64,000 nucleotides of DNA, taken from the NCBI GenBank assembly GCA_049115495.1, contig JAGDZV010000001.1:310001-374000 (forward strand), in the 5' to 3' direction. Numbering within the stretch: position 1 is the stretch's first letter; every line of letters starts with the position of its first letter. The notes below the pieces were generated by a model, which saw only the letters and a program-made list of their open reading frames with translations, ran no database searches and was not told the origin of the DNA. This stretch comes from JACPUW01 sp049115495. GTDB lineage: Bacteria > Bacteroidota > Bacteroidia > CAILMK01 > JACPUW01. Below, piece after piece: positions 51,131 through 58,891 of this stretch. The position numbers and the translations under genes are program-made.

Positions 51131-53074
51131 TTAAAAGAATATTTTTAATTCGGCAAGGGTTTCTTGCCCTGAGAATTGATCTAAACTAAAATTACGGTCA
51201 GTAAAGCTGAACCACCTGTGTCTTAAGTATAAGCCTGCATTTTTCCCTAAACTAATATCAAGTCCTAGCCCAATACCTAAACCTTCTTGATCTCTAGGCT
51301 TAAGTGTTTCTGCATCGAGCTCTGTTTCGTAATTGGCAATTACTCTTTCGTAACCCAAATATCCTGCTAATACAACACGCTCTCTAATGTTATAATAAGC
51401 TTCAAATTCATTAGAATATTGTCTTACATAAGCGCTACTATTAAATACAGTGATTGGAGACCATTGTCTTTGAACGGAAGAATATCTGTTTAGCATAAAG
51501 AAGTGAATATCTCTATGAAATAGTTTGGTGCTATATTTTGCCTGCACTTCCATTACACTAAATCTTTTAGGATAAACTACAGTTCCCAAACTATCGTCTC
51601 TCAACTGAATTAAATCAAAGGCATCTCTATATGCTACATTGTATCTACCATATGGGCCTACTTGCTGTGGAAAATTCCATCTCCAAATTCTACTTCGAGT
51701 CAGCTGATTAACCGGATGACTTAAAGCAATTTGATTACTTCTTCCTGCGAGTTCACCCGCCATACCAATAGCCAGAGAAAGCTTTAGTTTTTTAAGATCA
51801 ATTTCGCTATTTAGGTTAATACCTTGTCTATTATTTGTTACTGCGCCAATGGGTGCCATTGAACTCGCAAAAGGTTGTAGCACGTTTGTACTTCCTACTT
51901 GGCCAGCCGGTATATTGTTTACACTTGCTTCTTCAATGGCTGTATTCCAATAAATGGCATTATTGTTAATTACATTTTCGCCAACTCTAAATACATGAAT
52001 TTCAAGTGGAATTCCACTAATTTCTTGAGGTAGTCTAAGCTTAGCATTTAGTAACTCACCCCAACCCAAATCATGTAAGGGGCTAAAATATTGACCTGCT
52101 CCCCCTTCGAATTGCAGTTCAATATTGTTTTTGAATGTTTTGTTATACTGTAATGTATAAACGTTGAAACCAATTTTATCAGAAGATAAACTATCAGTAT
52201 ATGTAAGATTATTAAATGTGTTAAATGCCACAAAAGAGCCATCATCAAAAATCTTTTGTACCTGACCACCGTAAGATGAATTTGGAATGGTTAGGAATCC
52301 ACCATTAATATCAGTTTTACCATATAAAACATGCACGTTTATATTGCCAGGTAATCCTTGGGCAGCAAAGTTGAAACCTTGGAAAGCTCTTTCACCAAAA
52401 CGAGCATCTTGGTTAATATTTCCTTCGTTATAATAAGATTTATATCTATCATTAACCGTTGTAGTAACGGGATCCCATGGATTCCTTTCAAAAAGTGTAA
52501 ATCTGTTGTAACCAACGAATGCACCTAGGGTTAGGTCACTTATAGAGACCCATTGAAGACCACCAAAACCAACATTAAACGAACCATAGTCAGTTGAATG
52601 AGAACCGTAAAGATTCATACCCAATAACATGTTCATGTTGCCAGCCAGCCTTCTGCCTCCTAAAGGATCATAAACTGTGGGCCTTAGGTTAGTAGGCGTT
52701 TGACCAGAATAGGCCTGATCTACTGCTCCATTTAAGAATTGGAATGCATAAACATCAAAACCCCAAGAAGTTTTCTCGGTAGGTCGGCCAGAAAAATTCA
52801 AGTTTAAGTTTGGCAATTGACTATCATCTCCAATAAACAAGCTTTTTTCTTGTGTAAAAAACGAAGGTGAAGCAACCAGATACGGGTTATCCATTTGGGT
52901 GTAAGTTCCAAAAAATCGGTAGAAACCACCAACTCCAAATCGATACAGCTTGTCGGTTTCCTGTTTAGGAAACAAGCCTGTTTGTGGGATTGTAACATCT
53001 GATGAATCAGGCGTGGTTGCATAAGCCTGATTTAGCACCATGATGACAAGTAATCCGAGTAAAATTTTCCTCAT
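51131..53074 (-). CDS. Predicted outer-membrane beta-barrel, unknown function (2)
   Basis: A 647-residue protein. The start at ATG 53074 (MRKILLGLLVIMVLNQAYA) gives a normal signal peptide and 4 bp spacing to the symporter gene; a longer frame would overlap it. The rest is beta-rich with alternating hydrophobic residues (LYRFGVGGFYRFFGTY, FNVYTLQYNKTF, GLYLRHRWFSF) and ends LAELKIFF, as in outer-membrane barrels. The central region has loops with Gly-Asn-Pro-rich turns. It has no plug or CarboxypepD_reg domain. It is transcribed with the second barrel gene at 49420-51129. Together they might form an extra outer-membrane path or scaffold for glucan use; no family was recognised. Confidence 0.65.
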   Translation of the reverse strand: MRKILLGLLVIMVLNQAYATTPDSSDVTIPQTGLFPKQETDKLYRFGVGGFYRFFGTYTQMDNPYLVASPSFFTQEKSLFIGDDSQLPNLNLNFSGRPTEKTSWGFDVYAFQFLNGAVDQAYSGQTPTNLRPTVYDPLGGRRLAGNMNMLLGMNLYGSHSTDYGSFNVGFGGLQWVSISDLTLGAFVGYNRFTLFERNPWDPVTTTVNDRYKSYYNEGNINQDARFGERAFQGFNFAAQGLPGNINVHVLYGKTDINGGFLTIPNSSYGGQVQKIFDDGSFVAFNTFNNLTYTDSLSSDKIGFNVYTLQYNKTFKNNIELQFEGGAGQYFSPLHDLGWGELLNAKLRLPQEISGIPLEIHVFRVGENVINNNAIYWNTAIEEASVNNIPAGQVGSTNVLQPFASSMAPIGAVTNNRQGINLNSEIDLKKLKLSLAIGMAGELAGRSNQIALSHPVNQLTRSRIWRWNFPQQVGPYGRYNVAYRDAFDLIQLRDDSLGTVVYPKRFSVMEVQAKYSTKLFHRDIHFFMLNRYSSVQRQWSPITVFNSSAYVRQYSNEFEAYYNIRERVVLAGYLGYERVIANYETELDAETLKPRDQEGLGIGLGLDISLGKNAGLYLRHRWFSFTDRNFSLDQFSGQETLAELKIFF

Positions 53075-53078
53075 AGGT

Positions 53079-54719
53079 TTAATTAAAAATGATCCAAAGT
53101 GCCAACACTCCAGCAAATGCACCCATAGTAAGTACAAATTGCATTTTGGTTAGCGGTACACGTTTATCTTTAGAATATGTAATGTTTTGAATTGCTAATA
53201 AATCTGCTGCAGGAGACATTTGACTCACAGCAAAAAGCACTATTGAACAAACAATAAAGAGCAGAAATGCAAAATGAAGAAAGTTTATCTCAGTAAAATA
53301 AACTAGCACTTCTGGTAAGCTAAATCCTTTTTCATTTAGTATTTCAAATGTTAGACGTAGGCCGCCAATTAAAGCACCTGTGAGCAATGCCCATTGGGCA
53401 CCTTTTGAGCTTAGCTTTCTATTGAACAATCCAAATAAGAAAACAGCTGCTATTGGTGGTGAGATATACGCTTGAATACTCTGTAGTTTTTGAAAAAGTC
53501 CACCTTCAATAAGTCTTAACATAGGTATCCATGCTAAGCCTAATGCTACCAAAACAACAGTAGCAATTCTACCAACTTTAACCAATTCGGTCTCACTGGC
53601 TTTTGGTTTTCTTTCTTTATATAAGTCTATGGTAATTAATGTAGAACAAGAGTTAAAAACTGAAGAAAGTGAACTCATAAGCGCCGCAAGTAAACCGGCA
53701 ACCACCAAGCCCTTAAGACCATGCGGTAATATTTGCATTGTTAGCGCTGGTAAGGCTGCGTCATATTGCACTTCTCCGTTTTCAATTGGAAAAACTAGTG
53801 CTGGATTATCTCCAGTTGAAAGTGCATAAGCAACCACACCTGGTAAAACGAAAATGAAAAGTGGTAGGAGCTTTAAATAACTCGCGAAAATTGTTCCTTT
53901 TCTGGCATGATCTAAATTCTTAGCAGCCAAAACCCTTTGTACTATAAATTGATCGGTACACCAATACCATACCCCTAAAATCGGAGCGCCCAGAACTATT
54001 CCTGTCCAAGGAAAATCTGGATCATTCATATTTCTCCAAAGGCTAAAATGGCTATCAGATGTAACGGCAACCATTTCAGACCAGCCACCCATTTCATCAA
54101 TTCCGTATAAAGTAGCGGCAATGGAGCCTCCTAATAGTACTATTAACTGTACAAAATCAGTGTAGGCTACAACTTTTAGGCCTCCAATTACTGTATAAAC
54201 CCCAGTAAGCACAACTATAATAATGGCTCCTGTCCAAAAATCAATTCCCAATAAGGCGGTAAATATGATCCCCCCTGCTGCAATAGTTACCGATATTTTG
54301 GTAAGTATATACGCAATAATTGAAACCCAACTTAAATATTGACGTGCCCACTTGTTGTAACGTTTCTCCAAAAATTCGGGCATGGTAAACACCCCACTTC
54401 TCAAGTAAATCGGAACAAAGAGCCACCCTAAAACAATAATGATTAAGGAAGCTAAAATTTCGAATTGACCTGCCGCAAAATCACCACTTGCACCCGAACC
54501 TGCTAATCCTACCAAGTGCTCTGAGCCAATGTTTGATGCGAATAAGGAAGCACCTATTACTACCCATGTTAAGCTTTTGCCGCCAAGAAAATAGCCCGAA
54601 GTTTTATCTTCTCTTGCATCTCTTCTTTCTTGCAAAAACACCACGACAGCTACCGCAAGGATTAGCAAAAAATAGCCAGCAATTATGCTCAGGTCTAATG
54701 TGCTTAAATTATCAAACAT
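53079..54719 (-). CDS. SLC5-family sodium/solute symporter (SGLT-like)
   Basis: A 546-residue inner-membrane symporter of the SSS family with about 13-14 helices. Family marks include TSGYFLGGKSLTWVVIGASLFASNIGSEHLVGLAGSGASGDFAAG (about 40-84), WLFVPIYLRSGVFTMPEFLEKRY (about 99-121) and, further on, LAALMSSLSSVFNSCSTLITIDLY, the Na2-site region in which Ser residues coordinate sodium. It resembles SGLT-type sugar symporters. It lies 9 bp after the GH158-like gene in PUL-2, so import of a released monosaccharide or disaccharide is the natural role. The sugar cannot be named from sequence. Confidence 0.92.
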   Translation of the reverse strand: MFDNLSTLDLSIIAGYFLLILAVAVVVFLQERRDAREDKTSGYFLGGKSLTWVVIGASLFASNIGSEHLVGLAGSGASGDFAAGQFEILASLIIIVLGWLFVPIYLRSGVFTMPEFLEKRYNKWARQYLSWVSIIAYILTKISVTIAAGGIIFTALLGIDFWTGAIIIVVLTGVYTVIGGLKVVAYTDFVQLIVLLGGSIAATLYGIDEMGGWSEMVAVTSDSHFSLWRNMNDPDFPWTGIVLGAPILGVWYWCTDQFIVQRVLAAKNLDHARKGTIFASYLKLLPLFIFVLPGVVAYALSTGDNPALVFPIENGEVQYDAALPALTMQILPHGLKGLVVAGLLAALMSSLSSVFNSCSTLITIDLYKERKPKASETELVKVGRIATVVLVALGLAWIPMLRLIEGGLFQKLQSIQAYISPPIAAVFLFGLFNRKLSSKGAQWALLTGALIGGLRLTFEILNEKGFSLPEVLVYFTEINFLHFAFLLFIVCSIVLFAVSQMSPAADLLAIQNITYSKDKRVPLTKMQFVLTMGAFAGVLALWIIFN

Positions 54720-54728
54720 ACTGTTTGC

Positions 54729-56075
54729 CTACAGTTCTAATTTTTGCTTTTTAACTTGTACAGGTTTGTTTGACGCCCCATCATTTGGCTTTACAAAAAA
54801 TGGGTAGTTCGCATAAGCTACTTTTCCGCCTACATCATAAACGGTTACAAACAATCGATAAGCGCCTTCTTTACTTGGCGTTTCAAAAGTTAAGCTACCC
54901 CCGTTTTTCTTACTGTAAAGACCAAGGATTGGTGGTGGGGCTGATTCTTTATCACCACCCACTTTAATATCAGTTGACTCTGGAATAATTTGCCATTTGT
55001 ATTTGAGTTTTCCACCTTCAGGGTCTTGCACTTCAACATTAGCACTATATCTATTCCCGGCTTTTAGAATTATGTCTTTGGCACCCTTATCGGCGCCTTC
55101 AATTGTATAAGATGTCAAAATTGGAGCTAGATTATCTGGACTCTCTCCACTCCACATTATTTGTAAATTATCTAGGGTACTTGTCCAATCACCGTCGGCA
55201 GTAAACAGGCCATACCATGTAGAAGTAGTTTCTTGCTTTTGTCCCCATAAGAAAACATAAGAACCTACACATCTGTCTCTGTAGTCTAAAATGTAGCTCT
55301 TGTAACGGTGCTCGTAAATATCTGCCTTTTCTTTACTCGTTTGCTCATATGGTGCACCCCATTTTGTTTTCGCTACTTCCCAATGCCCTGTAGGTCCCCA
55401 CTCAGTAATCATAAACGGGCCGTCCCATCCATACTTTAATAAGTTTTCAGGAACACCACCAATTTCTCCATAAGTATTTATTCCATAAAAGTCTAATGAA
55501 GGGCACCTCTCCTTAATTAACTGAACTTCCATTGAATCTAAACCTGCCGTAACTGTAGTTATAGGATGGTTTCCATCAATTTCTTTGATCATTTTTGCTA
55601 TATCTTCAATAGCATACCAAACTTTAGTATTTGAGTAGAACAAATCACACTCATTACCTACACCCCAACAAAGCAAAGCTGGGTGATCTTTGATTTTTGG
55701 AATGGCAGCTTTGAATCTTTCATACTGCATTTTTACTGATGCTTCGTCGTTATAATCAAAGCCATGGCGTTCATGTCCAACCCAAAGCCCCATCATCACA
55801 GTTAAACCGTTTTCGTGAGCAAGGTCAAGAAATTCTTCTGCATCATCTAAACTCCAGGTTCTAATTGAGTTTCCACCACATTCAAGTAACTCGTCAATAT
55901 AGGTTTGTCCACCAGCGCCTTTTACAAAGTATGGCTCACCATCTCTAAAAAAGGTCCATTGACCATTGTGAAGTTTTAATTCTGTTTTAACGACTTGTGC
56001 ATTTGCTGCAAATGCACATAATCCGAGCGCCAATAGGCTAAAGCGTAAAATCGAAACCATTTTCAAGTAATTCAT
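54729..56075 (-). CDS. Clan-A glycoside hydrolase with Ig-like tail (GH2-C/GH158-like)
   Basis: A 448-residue exported protein. The start is taken at ATG 56075 (MNYLKMVSILRFSLLALGL), with 56060 as alternative; both give a signal peptide ending NAQ. The TIM barrel (about 28-330) begins with a GH2-type strand FFRDGEPYFVKGAGGQ and has acid/base Glu142 in GVGNECDLF and nucleophile Glu225 in MITEWGP. A C-terminal Ig-like domain of about 100 residues follows. Architecture and PUL context resemble the GH158 endo-beta-1,3-glucanases, but a GH2-C or GH5-like assignment is possible. It overlaps the 3' end of the Nudix regulator gene by 38 nt. Confidence 0.72.
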   Translation of the reverse strand: MNYLKMVSILRFSLLALGLCAFAANAQVVKTELKLHNGQWTFFRDGEPYFVKGAGGQTYIDELLECGGNSIRTWSLDDAEEFLDLAHENGLTVMMGLWVGHERHGFDYNDEASVKMQYERFKAAIPKIKDHPALLCWGVGNECDLFYSNTKVWYAIEDIAKMIKEIDGNHPITTVTAGLDSMEVQLIKERCPSLDFYGINTYGEIGGVPENLLKYGWDGPFMITEWGPTGHWEVAKTKWGAPYEQTSKEKADIYEHRYKSYILDYRDRCVGSYVFLWGQKQETTSTWYGLFTADGDWTSTLDNLQIMWSGESPDNLAPILTSYTIEGADKGAKDIILKAGNRYSANVEVQDPEGGKLKYKWQIIPESTDIKVGGDKESAPPPILGLYSKKNGGSLTFETPSKEGAYRLFVTVYDVGGKVAYANYPFFVKPNDGASNKPVQVKKQKLEL

Positions 56076-56769
56076 TATATCTGGCCTCATTAAACTTAAA
56101 AAGTTTAGCTGGCCGGTGTTTAACATTCTGTTGTACCTCATTTAGCGGTTCTAACAGTTCCATATCCAATACTTTCTTCCTAAAATTTGGCTTGTCAAAT
56201 TTTTCATCAAGCAAACTTTCGTAAAGCGCTTGCAATTCTAACAATGTAAATTTCTCAGGAAGAAGGTTAAATCCTATCGGTTTTCTTCTTGCCCTTTTTC
56301 TGAGTCGGGCAATTGAAGCATTTACTATATCGTTGTGATCAAATGGCATGGAAGGAACATCACTGATCTTATGCCACATAAGCTGCTTTGCCCAAGAGTT
56401 GGCTTCTGGCTTATAATCATCTTTTTTAATGAGTGCAAAATATCCTACTGTTACTACCCTACCCTGTGGATGCCTATTTACATCACCAAAAGCCTGAGCT
56501 TGGGCTAGGTATAGTTCGTTTAATCCGGTAAGCTCAAGCAATATTCTTTTCGCAGCATCATCAATATTCTCGTTTGGATAAACTAAGTCTCCTGGCAGAG
56601 CCCAAGTATCTTCAAATAATTCTGTTCCCCTCTGAATGAGAAGCACTTCAACTTCCCCTTCGTCAAAGGCAAAAAGAACGCAGTCTACAGAAACCGCAAA
56701 AGAATAAAATTCCTTTACTGGTATCTTATATATTCTGTTTGAATTAAATAGGGGTTCAACTTGCTTCAT
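56038..56769 (-). CDS. Nudix-type sugar-responsive transcription regulator (AraR/NrtR-like)
   Basis: A 243-residue regulator with an N-terminal Nudix domain (about 15-145) and a C-terminal winged HTH (about 165-243). The Nudix box region reads GDLVYPNENIDDAAKRILLELTG: the Arg and one Glu survive, but two catalytic glutamates are replaced (by Ile and Leu), so it should bind rather than hydrolyse its ligand. Related Bacteroidota regulators (AraR type) sense sugars. The ATG at 56769 is preferred because the in-frame TTG at 56790 falls inside the -7 box. It is the first gene of PUL-2. Two tandem palindromes lie upstream, which suggests autoregulation. Confidence 0.85.
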   Translation of the reverse strand: MKQVEPLFNSNRIYKIPVKEFYSFAVSVDCVLFAFDEGEVEVLLIQRGTELFEDTWALPGDLVYPNENIDDAAKRILLELTGLNELYLAQAQAFGDVNRHPQGRVVTVGYFALIKKDDYKPEANSWAKQLMWHKISDVPSMPFDHNDIVNASIARLRKRARRKPIGFNLLPEKFTLLELQALYESLLDEKFDKPNFRKKVLDMELLEPLNEVQQNVKHRPAKLFKFNEARYNELLENGFDFTL

Positions 56770-56787
56770 ACAACCGATAATGCGAGC

Positions 56788-56854
56788 CAAATGTATAGAA
56801 AATTTTTACTTATTGTAACTTGTACTATAAAGTAATAGTAAATTTTACCATTAA
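56788..56854 (-). promoter_or_regulatory. PUL-2 promoter with two tandem palindromic operators (sites b1, b2)
   Basis: TACATTTG on the minus strand (56795 to 56788) is a perfect -7 box, about 19 bp before the regulator ATG. Site b1, CTTATTGTA-ACTTG-TACTATAAA (56809-56831, centre 56820), lies 25 bp upstream of the box. Site b2, GTAATAGTA-AATTT-TACCATTAA (56832-56854, centre 56843), abuts it at a 23-bp step. The sites are also 60-106 bp upstream of the divergent T9SS gene at 56915. Confidence 0.68.
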
Positions 56855-56914
56855 TATTTTGACACGTTAAAAAAATGTGGTTATTTGCTGCTCGATATTT
56901 AAAGAATTAATGAA

Positions 56915-58780
56915 ATGATTAAAAAATTACTTCTCGTAAATGCTTTTTTAGCATTTGCAGTTTTATCGTTTGCCCAAACAGTGAATGTTACGTTTGAGGT
57001 AAATGCTGCAAACATTACCGTAGATGCTGCTGGACTACACATAGCTGGTGGTGGAACTTACGGCGACCCTGGAGACAACCCGATGACTGACACGGATGGT
57101 GATGGCATTTGGACTGTAACTATAGAAATAGCAGAAGGAACTTCAAGTTATTGGACCATTTTAAATGGTGGCAGCGATTGGGGTCAGAAAGAAAACATTG
57201 CTGGTTTGCCTTGTGCAAATTCTGACAATTTTAACGACAGATGGCATGCTAAAGTAATGCAGGATACTACTATCAAAACTTGTTTTGCTCAGTGTTCTAC
57301 TGATGGTTCTTGTTCGGAGATAGGTGAGCAAATAGACCTACCAATTTCTTGGGACGAAGAAGGTGTTGATTTTAACCTAAATACTTTTGATGGATCTGCT
57401 GCTGCTGTTGTAGAAAGTCCTACTGATGCCGATAACATGGTACTAGAAATTAAAAAGCCTTCTACTGCCCAAACTTGGGCTGGTGTAATATTGGGTGATG
57501 AAGGTTTTGCATCAGATATGCCTTTTGACGCTGACAATAACAATGTTACTGTTAGATTTTGGTCTCCAAAATCTGGAATGCCAGTAATGCTGAAAATAGA
57601 AAATGCTGACGATGGTGCCGTTTTTGTAGAAACACAAGCTACTACTTCAGAAGACGGTGACTGGGAAGACTTAGTATTCGATTTCACTAACCCTGGACCA
57701 AATACTAATCCTATAAACTATGCAAATACATATAACAAAATGGTTATTTTCCCTAACTTCTTACAAGATGCTGCAGGAACTGACTATACTTTTTATGTAG
57801 ATGATATTCAGTTCGGTGATGAAATTGTTCAAGCTGAGAGTTATGATATTACTTTTAATGTTGACATGAATAACTATGATGGTTCTTACACTAACGTAAA
57901 CTTGAATGGTACTTTTAATAGCTGGTGTGGTGATTGTACTGCAATGTCTGATGAAGATGGTGATGGTGTTTACAGTGTTACTGTTAACTTCCCTGACACG
58001 GGTGAGCAAGATTTCAAATTCACAGTTGATGGTTGGACAGATCAAGAACAGTGGGATGTTGAAGGTAACCCTGAGTGTACCAAAGTATATGGAGGAACTT
58101 TTGTAAATCGTTTCATAAACGTACAAGAGTCTGCTACGCTTCCTGTTTATTGCTGGAACGAGTGTGGCGAATGTGGTGCTGCACCTGTTGATGTAACTTT
58201 CCAAGTTGATATGAACGCTTTTGAAGGAGATGCTTACTCTAAAGTTAATTTGAACGGAACATTTAACGGTTGGTGTGGAGAATGTACTGAAATGACAGAT
58301 GAAGATGGTGATGGTGTTTATGAAGTAACTATTGAATTAACACCACAAGATACTGTTGAGTACAAATTCACTCTTGACGGTTGGGGACAACAAGAAGAGT
58401 TTGGTGATGGTACTGGATATGAGTGTACTTCAACAATTGATGGTTTTACAAACAGATCTTTAGCTGTTGGTGATGAAGATGGCGCATTAGATGTTGTTTG
58501 TTACAATAGCTGTGAAGCTTGCCCAAGTGGTTTTGGTGAACTTAATGGTAATACATTTAGCGTAAGCCCTAACCCATCAACTGGTTTCTTCAACCTTACT
58601 TTTGACAATGAAGTAGACGGAGACGTTGTTATTTACAACTATCAAGGAAAAGTTGTTTATCAAAACTTAAGCAACACACTTAACCAAAGCATTGACTTAT
58701 CAAATGAGCCTGCTGGTATCTATTTGATTAAAGTAATGAATGGTAACTCTGTTGGCTTTAGCCAAGTTATTATTGAGTAA
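56915..58780 (+). CDS. Four-module T9SS-sorted protein, non-catalytic (types A and B)
   Basis: A 621-residue secreted protein. In order: signal peptide (about 1-20), one type A module (about 21-127, similar to those at 27750-28772), a CBM11/CIA30-like jelly roll (about 130-308, ending YTFYVDDIQFGD), two type B modules (about 313-420 and 425-530), and a T9SS sorting domain (about 545-621). The B modules read VDMNN/VDMNA, VNLNGTFNSWCGDC/VNLNGTFNGWCGEC, an acidic DEDGDGVYSVTV loop, then FKFTVDGW/YKFTLDGW. They resemble CBM20/CBM48-type E-set domains with added cysteines. No catalytic domain was seen. It is divergent from the PUL-2 regulator; glucan binding is inferred. Confidence 0.78.
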   Translation: MIKKLLLVNAFLAFAVLSFAQTVNVTFEVNAANITVDAAGLHIAGGGTYGDPGDNPMTDTDGDGIWTVTIEIAEGTSSYWTILNGGSDWGQKENIAGLPCANSDNFNDRWHAKVMQDTTIKTCFAQCSTDGSCSEIGEQIDLPISWDEEGVDFNLNTFDGSAAAVVESPTDADNMVLEIKKPSTAQTWAGVILGDEGFASDMPFDADNNNVTVRFWSPKSGMPVMLKIENADDGAVFVETQATTSEDGDWEDLVFDFTNPGPNTNPINYANTYNKMVIFPNFLQDAAGTDYTFYVDDIQFGDEIVQAESYDITFNVDMNNYDGSYTNVNLNGTFNSWCGDCTAMSDEDGDGVYSVTVNFPDTGEQDFKFTVDGWTDQEQWDVEGNPECTKVYGGTFVNRFINVQESATLPVYCWNECGECGAAPVDVTFQVDMNAFEGDAYSKVNLNGTFNGWCGECTEMTDEDGDGVYEVTIELTPQDTVEYKFTLDGWGQQEEFGDGTGYECTSTIDGFTNRSLAVGDEDGALDVVCYNSCEACPSGFGELNGNTFSVSPNPSTGFFNLTFDNEVDGDVVIYNYQGKVVYQNLSNTLNQSIDLSNEPAGIYLIKVMNGNSVGFSQVIIE

Positions 58781-58804
58781 CAAGTAGATTTTTTCATACA
58801 TTAG

Positions 58805-58837
58805 AAAAGCCCTGGCAAATGCCGGGGCTTTTTTTGT
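58805..58837 (+). terminator. Intrinsic terminator after the 621-residue T9SS protein
   Basis: AAAAGCCCTGGC (58805-58816) pairs with GCCGGGGCTTTT (58821-58832), with one G-U wobble and loop AAAT, followed by T to 58835. Confidence 0.9.
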
Positions 58838-58854
58838 TCATATATTTTTGAACA
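58835..58854 (+). promoter_or_regulatory. Candidate promoter of the 333-residue T9SS gene, with inverted repeat
   Basis: TATTTTTG (58843-58850) fits the -7 consensus 41 bp before the ATG. It overlaps a perfect inverted repeat, TGTTCA-N8-TGAACA (58835-58854). No -33 element was seen. It differs from the PUL operator, so control may be separate. Confidence 0.35.
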
Positions 58855-58891
58855 TAGAGCAAAACTCATTGTCATATCAAAAAGAAATTCA

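Noticed and set aside
53075..53137. Upstream start for the 647-residue barrel
   Set aside because: It would overlap the symporter gene and place a non-signal sequence before a good signal peptide.
56770..56790. TTG start for the first Nudix regulator, adding seven residues
   Set aside because: It falls inside the TACATTTG -7 box and would leave no leader; the ATG at 56769 fits better.
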